Source of the DNA: Pseudomonadota bacterium
GTDB taxonomy: Bacteria; Pseudomonadota; Alphaproteobacteria; Rhodobacterales; Rhodobacteraceae
Length of the DNA stretch: 6,007 nucleotides
Assembly (NCBI GenBank): GCA_022573605.1
Contig: JACZTQ010000205.1
Coordinates: 1-6,007 of the forward strand
Reading direction: 5' to 3'
The notes below the pieces were generated by a model. The model was not told where the DNA came from. It was given only the letters and a program-made list of their open reading frames with translations, and ran no database searches. Numbering within the stretch: position 1 is the stretch's first letter; every line of letters begins with the position of its first letter. A program made the position numbers and the translations under genes. Positions 1 to 5,151 of the stretch are shown here, one piece after another.

Positions 1-951
1 CAGTGCGGCGACATCGCGCAGGCCGATGTTCAGCCCCTGGCCGGCGATCGGGTGGATGCCATGCGCCGCGTCCCCCGCCAGCGCCAGCCGGGGGGCGACG
101 TAGCGCTCCGCCAGGGTCAGGTCGAGCGGGTAGGCCCAGCGCCGCCCGGCCAGCTCGATCCGGCCCAGCCGCGGTCCGATCCGCGCCGCGATCTCCTCGG
201 TGAAGGCGTCGTCGTCGAGCGCCTGGAGGCGCTCCGCCTCGGCCGTGCGCTCCGACCACACCAGCGACGAGCGGTCGCCGGGCAGCGGCAGCACCGCGAA
301 GGGACCGCCGGGGAAGAAGCTCTGATGCGCCAGCCCGTCGTGCGGCAGCTCGTGGGCAATGGCGTTGACCAGCCCGGTCTGGCCGTAGCTCCAGCGCAGC
401 CGGCGGATGCCGGCCGCCTCCGCCACCGCCGAGCGCCGCCCGTCGCAGGCGATCACCAGCGGGGCGCTCAGCGCCCGCCCATCGGCCAGCCGCACCGTGG
501 CGCCGGCATTGCCGTAATCGACCCCCGCCACTTCGACCGGGGCCATCTGGGTGATGCCGTCCGCCGCCGCCATCGCCGCCAGCAGGGCGCCGCGCAGCCA
601 GCGGTCCTCGACGATCCAGCCGACCCGGCCCTCGTCGAGTTCGCGCGGGTCGAAATGCAGCAGCGGCAGGCCTTCCGGCACACCCTCCGAAACGTGGATA
701 TCGCGAATCGGTTCGGCCTGGTCCTCGACCGCGTCCCAGACCCCCAGCGCCTGCAACAGCCGGGCCGAGCCCAGCGCCACCGCGTAGGCGCGGCCATCGA
801 AATCCGGCTTGGCGCGACGTTTCGCCGCCACCCGGTCGAGCACCGTCACCCGGAACCCCGCCCGGGCCAGCGCCAGCGCCAGCGCCGGGCCGATCAGCCC
901 GCCCCCAATAATGATGGCATCGATCACGATCATGTCGGACTTGCCGCTCAT
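1..951 (-). CDS. UbiH/UbiF/Coq6-family FAD-dependent ubiquinone biosynthesis hydroxylase, 3' part cut by window edge
   Basis: Reading the minus strand from the ATG at 951 gives 317 codons without a stop, running off the window at base 1. The protein belongs to the flavin aromatic hydroxylases that add ring hydroxyls during ubiquinone synthesis, using FAD, NAD(P)H and O2, usually in a membrane-associated Ubi complex. Visible motifs are the N-terminal Rossmann FAD loop GGGLIG (residues 16-21) with an acidic residue (D39) ending the second strand, the ACDGRRS motif (168-174, DG at 170-171), and the second FAD motif GDAAHGIHPIAGQG (293-306), closest to UbiH/Coq6 in recall. About 80-90 C-terminal residues should lie outside. 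Which ring position it hydroxylates cannot be decided (alphaproteobacteria also use UbiL and UbiM), so no symbol is given. A second in-frame ATG at 933 (Met7) sits nearer the FAD fold. Neither start has a clear Shine-Dalgarno. It is divergent from the amidase. Confidence 0.93.
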   Translation of the reverse strand, partial: MSGKSDMIVIDAIIIGGGLIGPALALALARAGFRVTVLDRVAAKRRAKPDFDGRAYAVALGSARLLQALGVWDAVEDQAEPIRDIHVSEGVPEGLPLLHFDPRELDEGRVGWIVEDRWLRGALLAAMAAADGITQMAPVEVAGVDYGNAGATVRLADGRALSAPLVIACDGRRSAVAEAAGIRRLRWSYGQTGLVNAIAHELPHDGLAHQSFFPGGPFAVLPLPGDRSSLVWSERTAEAERLQALDDDAFTEEIAARIGPRLGRIELAGRRWAYPLDLTLAERYVAPRLALAGDAAHGIHPIAGQGLNIGLRDVAAL

Positions 952-958
952 GGGCTTT

Positions 959-987
959 ACTATCCGCCGGGTCTGGCGGATTGTCCA
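959..987 (-). promoter_or_regulatory. Possible promoter of the UbiH-family gene
   Basis: On the minus strand, TGGACA (987-982) is followed after 17 bases by GATAGT (964-959), a fair sigma70-like pair. Initiation would fall near 952, directly at the first ATG (951), so the transcript would either be leaderless or use the internal ATG at 933. This is inferred from base pattern only. Confidence 0.35.
962..981. repeat. 7-bp inverted repeat in the divergent spacer (operator-like)
   Basis: ATCCGCC (962-968) and GGCGGAT (975-981) form a perfect inverted repeat with a 6-base gap. It lies within the -35/-10 spacer of the possible UbiH-family promoter and upstream of the amidase, so a dimeric regulator bound here could affect both genes. 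In GC-rich DNA a 7-bp dyad could also be chance. Confidence 0.4.
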
Positions 988-1003
988 TCGCGGCGGAGGC
1001 TGC

Positions 1004-1008
1004 GGGAG
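1004..1008 (+). promoter_or_regulatory. Ribosome binding site of the amidase gene
   Basis: GGGAG lies 6 bases before the ATG at 1015. This fixes the start at 1015 rather than at any upstream codon of the long open frame that continues back to base 52, antisense to the hydroxylase gene. A second GGAGG at 995-999 is too far away to serve this start. Confidence 0.65.
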
Positions 1009-1014
1009 ACCGGC

Positions 1015-2355
1015 ATGAGCGATGAGTGGCGAAGCATGAGCGCGGCCGGCCTGGGCCGGGCCATCGGCGCGGGGGAGATCGACCCGCGCGACCTGGCCGA
1101 GGTGTTTCTCGGCGCCATCGCCGCCCACCCGGACACCGACCGCATCTACGCCCGCACCACCCCGGAGCGCGCCCGCGCCGGGGCCGATGCGGCGGCGGCA
1201 CGGGCCCGCTCCGGCGCCCGCCTCGGCCCGCTCGACGGCGTGCCGATAGGCTGGAAGGACAATTACGACATCGAAGGCGAGGTCACCGAAGCCGGATCGA
1301 TGCTGCTGAAGGGCAAAGTCGCCAGCCGCGACGCCGCCGCCTTCGCCGCCGCCACCGAATGCGGCCTGGTCTGCCTCGGCAAGACCCACATGTCCGAGCT
1401 TGCCTTCTCCGGCCTCGGCGTCAACCCGATCACCGCCACGCCGCCCAACGCCTTTGAACCCGACCGCGCCCCCGGCGGCTCCTCCTCCGGCGCCGCCGTT
1501 TCCACCGCCCTGGGGCTGGCGGCGGCGGGGATCGGCTCCGACACCGGCGGCTCGGTGCGCATCCCGGCGGGATGGAACGGGCTGGCCGGGTTGAAGACCA
1601 CGGCGGGGGCGATATCATGCGAAGGCGTGGTGCCGCTCTCGACCACGCACGACACGGTGGGGCCGCTGGCCCGCACGGTCGAGGATTGCGGGCTGCTCTA
1701 CGCCATCATGGCCGGGCTGCCGCCCGAGGTGCCCGCGCCGGCGGACCTGAACGGCGCCCGCTTCCTGATCCCCGAGACCGTGGTCCTGGAGGGCTGCGAT
1801 CCGCAAGTCGCCGCCGCCTTCGAGGCGGCGCTGGAAACGCTGGCGGAGGCCGGCGCGCGGCTCACCCGTGCGCCCGTGCCGGAATTCGCCGAGGCTATCG
1901 ATGTCGCCGCCCGCCTCTCGCCCATCGTCACCACCGAGGGCTGGCGCCGCTGGGGCGAGACCATCGAGGCCAACCCGGGGGTGATGTATCCGCTGATCGA
2001 ACGGCGTTTCCGCGCCGGCATGGGCGGCAGCGTGGCGACCGACCGCGAGGCGCTGGCCGAATACGCCCGGCTGTCGCAGGCGGTGCAGGGCCGCATGGCC
2101 GGGGACGGCCCGATGCTGATGCCGACCTCGCCCTGCCTGCCGCCCAAGGTGGCCGACCTGCTGGCCGACGACGACTATTTCTCCGAGCGCAACCTGCTGG
2201 CCTTGCGCAACACGCGGCTTGGCAACCTCTTGACCCTCTGCGCCCTGACCGTGCCCAGCGCGACGCCGATGGCCGGCCTGATGCTGGTCGCCGGGCCGGG
2301 CCGGGAGGGCAAACTGCTGGCGCTGGGGCGGGCGGTGGAGGGTGTGGTGGGGTAA
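1015..2355 (+). CDS. Amidase-signature family hydrolase
   Basis: This 446-residue protein has the Ser-cisSer-Lys triad of the amidase-signature family, which hydrolyses carboxamide bonds. Lys81 lies in GWKDNYD, the cis-Ser is Ser156 in PGGSSSGAA, and the nucleophile is Ser180 in GSDTGGSVRIPA. The 24-residue spacing between the two serines matches GatA and malonamidase E2. The glycine-serine-rich core spans about residues 75-215, followed by MPTSPC (369-374) and a typical closing segment (406-446). It is shorter than GatA (about 480-490), and no gatB or gatC is present, so a stand-alone amidase is more likely than the tRNA amidotransferase subunit. The substrate cannot be inferred. There is no signal peptide, suggesting the cytoplasm. 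Codon use is very GC-rich like the flanking core genes. An alternative start is the in-frame ATG at 1036. Its stop lies 4 bases from the stop of the convergent ATPase gene. Confidence 0.93.
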   Translation: MSDEWRSMSAAGLGRAIGAGEIDPRDLAEVFLGAIAAHPDTDRIYARTTPERARAGADAAAARARSGARLGPLDGVPIGWKDNYDIEGEVTEAGSMLLKGKVASRDAAAFAAATECGLVCLGKTHMSELAFSGLGVNPITATPPNAFEPDRAPGGSSSGAAVSTALGLAAAGIGSDTGGSVRIPAGWNGLAGLKTTAGAISCEGVVPLSTTHDTVGPLARTVEDCGLLYAIMAGLPPEVPAPADLNGARFLIPETVVLEGCDPQVAAAFEAALETLAEAGARLTRAPVPEFAEAIDVAARLSPIVTTEGWRRWGETIEANPGVMYPLIERRFRAGMGGSVATDREALAEYARLSQAVQGRMAGDGPMLMPTSPCLPPKVADLLADDDYFSERNLLALRNTRLGNLLTLCALTVPSATPMAGLMLVAGPGREGKLLALGRAVEGVVG

Positions 2356-2359
2356 ACCG

Positions 2360-3526
2360 CTATGTTGCCGTACGCTGTAGATAGTCTTCGAACATCGGCA
2401 CCGTGAAATCGAGGTCGCCGTGAGCCCGGCTGTAGATCATGCCCTTCTTGATGATCTGTGCGCGGCGCGGTCCCAAATTCTGGACCCTCTCGCCAAGCAC
2501 ATCGGCAACATCCGATGACCGGTATGGACCCTTGCCAAGAGTCGCCATCGCGAAGACGTATTCACGCTCCTTCGGTGTCAACCGGTCGAACCGAACACGG
2601 AAGAAACCCTCATCCAGCCGATGAAATACGGCAGTTGGAGCTTTCTTGACATCATCAACATTGATCGGTGATGCGTCGGCAATGTTCCACGCCTGATATC
2701 CCCATTCCTGAAGGAAATATGGATAGCCTTCGGTTCGGGCGACGATCATATCGAGTGCTTCATCCGAGATCGCTTCGCCTTCATCGAGGATCGGTTGCCT
2801 GATAGCAGCGATTGCCGCGGGCTTGTCGAGTGGGCCGACAGGCGGAAAATCGAAAAGCCTCTCGGCGTAGGACTTCGCATCCCCTGCCAAAGCCGCGAGT
2901 TGTGGCAGACCCGCACCGAAAAATATGACCGGCAGGTTCTTCTGGTTGGCCCGGTGTATCGCGACGATCAGTGCGGAAAGGTCGCCTTTGGAAAGATACT
3001 GAACTTCGTCGATCAAGAGCGTCCAGGCTTTGTCCGCCGATTTCGCGGCCTCGCCGACGCGGACGAAGAGATCGCTCAGATCGAATTCAAGGATTCCGCT
3101 GTCCGCGGTTCCGGTTTCCGGATCGACGGAAAGTGAAACGTCGCCGACGGAAACCTTGAATGCGCTGGCAAACCCGCGCAGTGCGCGCATCGCAGTAAGA
3201 GCCGTGGCCTTCGCACTTTCGATCAGCGAGAGTTTACGCAGCACCTGATGAATCTTGGGATAGAGAGAGTGAGCGAGAGATTTGCCTTCAGGTGCTTCGA
3301 TGAAAGAAGCCAGATGGCCGTGAGACTCCGCCAACTGTTCAAACTTGTTCAGCAGGACCGTCTTGCCCGTTCCTCGCAGCCCCAGGAGAATTTGGGACTT
3401 GTCATGTCTTCCTCCGAGGACACGCTGAAGGGCGATCCCGGCATCCGAGATGATTTCGTCGCGGCCAGCCAGCTCGGGAGGCTGGGAGCCCGCGCCAGGG
3501 GCGAATGGGTTTCGTACCGGGTCCAT
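2360..3526 (-). CDS. Solitary P-loop ATPase (COG1672/AAA_16-like) with C-terminal winged-helix-like region, function unknown
   Basis: From the ATG at 3526 the protein has 388 residues; a TTG at 3532 would add two. It has Walker A GLRGTGKT (49-56, Lys55), Walker B WTLLIDEVQYL (168-178, Asp173-Glu174), a sensor-I-like strand IFFGAGLPQL (201-210), a conserved SYAERLF (219-225) and GYPYFLQEWGYQAW (267-280). The C-terminal part (about 310-388) reads as a winged helix, starting near RFDRLTPKE and ending FTVPMFEDYLQR. This order recalls Orc1/Cdc6-like and STAND-related ATPases. Close relatives recur in actinobacteria and proteobacteria, usually annotated only as ATP-binding protein; I know no assigned function. 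No partner gene lies beside it. Its sequence is much less GC-rich than its neighbours (positions 2701-2760 are 50% G+C against 75% at 2101-2160), pointing to horizontal acquisition. The family call is sound; DNA binding by the C-terminal region is inferred. Confidence 0.9.
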   Translation of the reverse strand: MDPVRNPFAPGAGSQPPELAGRDEIISDAGIALQRVLGGRHDKSQILLGLRGTGKTVLLNKFEQLAESHGHLASFIEAPEGKSLAHSLYPKIHQVLRKLSLIESAKATALTAMRALRGFASAFKVSVGDVSLSVDPETGTADSGILEFDLSDLFVRVGEAAKSADKAWTLLIDEVQYLSKGDLSALIVAIHRANQKNLPVIFFGAGLPQLAALAGDAKSYAERLFDFPPVGPLDKPAAIAAIRQPILDEGEAISDEALDMIVARTEGYPYFLQEWGYQAWNIADASPINVDDVKKAPTAVFHRLDEGFFRVRFDRLTPKEREYVFAMATLGKGPYRSSDVADVLGERVQNLGPRRAQIIKKGMIYSRAHGDLDFTVPMFEDYLQRTAT

Positions 3527-3532
3527 GGGCAA

Positions 3533-3561
3533 TGTATAAGGAGTTTATCCAAGTATATCAA
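3533..3561 (-). promoter_or_regulatory. Predicted sigma70-type promoter of the ATPase gene, possibly giving a leaderless mRNA
   Basis: On the minus strand TTGATA (3561-3556) is followed after exactly 17 bases by TATACA (3538-3533). Initiation 7 bases beyond the -10 box falls on the A of the ATG at 3526. No Shine-Dalgarno precedes that ATG, consistent with leaderless translation. Positions 3541-3600 are about 32% G+C, unusual here. Confidence 0.55.
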
Positions 3562-3596
3562 GATCAGGTTATACTCGTGTATATTTTGATATACAC
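3553..3596. repeat. Operator-like inverted repeats upstream of the ATPase gene
   Basis: GTGTATAT (3577-3584) and ATATACAC (3589-3596) form a perfect 8-bp palindrome with a 4-base gap. GTATATCAA (3553-3561), overlapping the predicted -35 box, recurs inverted as TTGATATAC (3586-3594), 33 bases centre to centre, about three helical turns. The arrangement resembles paired binding sites for a dimeric regulator, one covering the promoter. The ATPase itself has a winged-helix-like end, so autoregulation is conceivable, but nothing here proves it. Confidence 0.5.
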
Positions 3597-3663
3597 CTTC
3601 AAGCGGGAAGCTTTGCTACCGGCCCGATCTCAAGCCGACCCGCACCCCACCCGCCCCCAACGC

Positions 3664-3692
3664 TGGACCTGCCACCGCCAAACCGGTATCCT
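3664..3692 (+). promoter_or_regulatory. Weak candidate promoter of dapC
   Basis: TGGACC (3664-3669), 17 bases, then TATCCT (3687-3692) gives four of six matches in each sigma70 box. It would start transcription about 37 bases before the dapC ATG. The remainder of 3597-3736 is C-rich and I see no other element in it. Confidence 0.25.
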
Positions 3693-3726
3693 CGCGCCCC
3701 GAGAGTGCGCAAAGCACCCGTTTCAC

Positions 3727-3730
3727 GAGG
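3727..3730 (+). promoter_or_regulatory. Ribosome binding site of dapC
   Basis: GAGG ends 6 bases before the ATG at 3737 and supports that start, which also matches the expected N-terminus of the family (a short run before the SIGEP motif at residues 35-39). Confidence 0.6.
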
Positions 3731-3736
3731 CCGACG

Positions 3737-4954
3737 ATGCAGTTCCCGACCCGGTTCGAGGACCTTCCCGAATATGCCTTCCCGCGTCTGCGGGCGCTGC
3801 TCAAGGGCGTCGAGCCCGGCGGCCCCGAGATCGCCATGTCGATCGGCGAGCCCCAACACGCGATCCCGGACTTCGTCCCCGGCATCATGCTGGAGCACGC
3901 CGCGACGCTCAACAGATACCCGCCCAACGAGGGCATCCCCGAGCTTCGCCAGGCGATCTCCGATTGGCTCGCCCGGCGCTACCGCGTGGCCGAGGGCTAC
4001 CGCGACCCGGAGCGCAATATCCTGCCCCTGAACGGCACCCGCGAGGGCCTGTTCAACACCTGTCTGGCGCTCTCGCCCGAGGTCAAGGGCGGCCGGCGCC
4101 CCGCCGTGCTGCTGCCCAACCCGTTCTACCAGTGCTACGCGGTGGCCGCGACCATGGCGGGGGCCGAGCCGATCTACCTGCCCTGCACCGCCGAGACCGG
4201 CCATCTGCCCGATTTCAAAGGGCTGCCGCGCGAGGTGCTGGAGCGCACCACGGTCGCCTACATCTGCTCGCCGGCCAATCCGCAGGGGGCGGTGGCCGAC
4301 CGGGCCTACTGGAAAGTGCTGCTCGACCTCGCCGAACGCCACGATTTCCGCGTCTTCGCCGACGAATGCTACTCCGAGATCTACCGCGATGCGCCCCCCA
4401 CCGGCGCGCTGGAGGTGGCCAGCGAGACCGGCGCCGACCCCGACCGGCTGGTGGTCTTCCACTCGCTGTCGAAACGCTCGAACCTGGCCGGGCTGCGTTC
4501 CGGTTTCGCCGCAACCGGAGCGGGCAACCTGGGGCGGATGATACAACTGCGCTCCTATGCCGGCGCGCCGATGCCGATTCCGGCCCAGTATGCCGCGGCG
4601 GCAACATGGGCCGAAGAAACGCACGTCGCCGCCAGCCGGGCGCTCTATCAGGAGAAATTTACCCTCGCGGATGATATACTGGGCAACATGCCGGGCTACC
4701 TGTCGCCCCGGGCCGGGTTCTTCCTCTGGCTGCGGGTCGGCGACGGCGTGGCAATGGCCTTGCGGCTCTGGCGCGAGGCCGGGGTGCGCTCGTTGCCCGG
4801 CGCGTATCTGTCGCGTCCCGCACCCGGCTGGCTGGGTGCCAGTAATTCAGGGGGTGATCCGGGTTCCGCGTATGTTCGCCTGGCGCTGGTCGCGCCCGCC
4901 CCCGAAGTGCGCCGGGGGCTCGAGGCCGTGCGCGCGGTTCTGAGCAATTTCTAG
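3737..4954 (+). CDS. dapC: N-succinyldiaminopimelate aminotransferase (DapC-type, class I/II PLP aminotransferase)
   Basis: The 405-residue protein is a fold-type I aminotransferase. DapC transfers an amino group from glutamate to N-succinyl-2-amino-6-oxopimelate in the succinylase branch to meso-diaminopimelate and lysine, in the cytoplasm. Motifs recalled from DapC proteins are present in order: MSIGEPQH (34-41), PNPFYQCY (127-134), CSPANPQG (177-184, Asn181), FADECYSEIY (207-216, Asp209 and Tyr212 for the cofactor), SLSKRSNLAGLRSGF (243-257, Schiff-base Lys246), and YVRLALVAP (379-387, Arg381 for the substrate carboxylate). The length suits the family. The neighbouring ftsK agrees with the dapC-ftsK order I recall from Rhodobacterales. 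The final codons and TAG stop lie inside the first copy of the 61-bp repeat, so the last residues (LSNF) may differ from homologues. Specificity for the succinylated rather than another keto acid is inferred from motif similarity. Confidence 0.88.
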   Translation: MQFPTRFEDLPEYAFPRLRALLKGVEPGGPEIAMSIGEPQHAIPDFVPGIMLEHAATLNRYPPNEGIPELRQAISDWLARRYRVAEGYRDPERNILPLNGTREGLFNTCLALSPEVKGGRRPAVLLPNPFYQCYAVAATMAGAEPIYLPCTAETGHLPDFKGLPREVLERTTVAYICSPANPQGAVADRAYWKVLLDLAERHDFRVFADECYSEIYRDAPPTGALEVASETGADPDRLVVFHSLSKRSNLAGLRSGFAATGAGNLGRMIQLRSYAGAPMPIPAQYAAAATWAEETHVAASRALYQEKFTLADDILGNMPGYLSPRAGFFLWLRVGDGVAMALRLWREAGVRSLPGAYLSRPAPGWLGASNSGGDPGSAYVRLALVAPAPEVRRGLEAVRAVLSNF

Positions 4955-5124
4955 CCAAATGACTTCATTTGGCGACTCGGAAATTGCGGGAAACAAAGGG
5001 CTGAGCAATTTCTAGCCAAATGACTTCATTTGGCGACTCGGAAATTGCGGGAAACAAAGGGCTGAGCAATTTCTAGCCAAATGACTTCATTTGGCGACTC
5101 GGAAATTGCCTAGAAACAAAGGTT
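4940..5124. repeat. Tandem array of a 61-bp unit, three copies, between dapC and ftsK
   Basis: Unit 1 is 4940-5000 and unit 2 is 5001-5061; I find all 61 bases identical. Unit 3 starts at 5062 and is identical for its first 48 bases (to 5109), then differs by small changes: CCTAG in place of CGGG after ATTG, and GGTT in place of GGG at its end. A fourth start, CTGAGC, appears at 5125-5130 and then stops. The 10-mer GGTTCTGAGC occurs at both outer borders (4936-4945 and 5121-5130) but not at the internal joins. Exact identity of adjacent units suggests recent duplication. The array overlaps the dapC 3' end and fills most of the ftsK upstream region. Confidence 0.95.
4944..5109. other. Three nested hairpins, one per repeat unit
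   Basis: Each unit has an outer stem GCAATTTC/GAAATTGC and an inner stem CCAAATGA/TCATTTGG (2-base loop; the terminal pairs may open), separated by TAG on the left and CGACTCG on the right. They lie at 4944-4987, 5005-5048 and 5066-5109. The fold could form in RNA of either strand. No run of T follows on either side, so these are not standard intrinsic terminators; they could slow or stop transcription, protect the dapC mRNA 3' end, or bind a protein as DNA. Each right-hand bulge contains GACTC (4974-4978, 5035-5039, 5096-5100). Confidence 0.85.
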
Positions 5125-5131
5125 CTGAGCT

Positions 5132-5137
5132 GAGGAG
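5132..5137 (+). promoter_or_regulatory. Possible ribosome binding site of ftsK
   Basis: GAGGAG lies 14 bases before the ATG at 5152, further than usual. An in-frame TGA at 5131-5133 with no start codon after it until 5152 fixes the start there, so the long spacing cannot be mended by an upstream start. Confidence 0.4.
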
Positions 5138-5151
5138 CGAGACAAGACGAG

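Noticed and set aside
52..1014. Plus-strand open frame in phase with the amidase that would extend it by 321 residues at its N-terminus
   Set aside because: It is exactly antisense to a well-supported UbiH-family gene, its translation is a Pro/Arg/Gln/His-rich shadow, and a good ribosome binding site precedes the ATG at 1015, where the recognisable amidase fold begins.
3548..3600. FNR/CRP-type box because of TTGAT and ATCAA half-sites
   Set aside because: The half-sites do not pair with the required 4-base spacing; the symmetry present is GTATATCAA with TTGATATAC at a different distance.
2354..3690. Flanking direct repeats of the ATPase island (AAACCGCTATG at 2354 and AAACCGGTATC at 3680)
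   Set aside because: Only 9 of 11 bases match, and the right copy lies inside the presumed dapC promoter, so it is not convincing as a target duplication or attachment site.
3505..4674. Long open frames out of phase with dapC (plus 3505-4674; minus 3599-4624)
   Set aside because: Their Arg/Pro/Ala/Gly-rich translations are typical GC-rich shadows, and dapC in the correct frame carries all catalytic motifs.
4944..5109. Ordinary Rho-independent terminator of dapC
   Set aside because: The hairpins are AT-rich, bulged, and not followed by a T-run on either strand; a protein-binding or attenuating role remains possible.
4940..5124. CRISPR array
   Set aside because: Units are directly adjacent and identical over their length, with no variable spacers and no cas genes in view.
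4955..5130. dif site or KOPS motifs linked to FtsK function
   Set aside because: The palindromes do not resemble the XerC/XerD arms of known dif sites, and no GGGNAGGG was found in this segment; closeness to the ftsK gene alone is not evidence.
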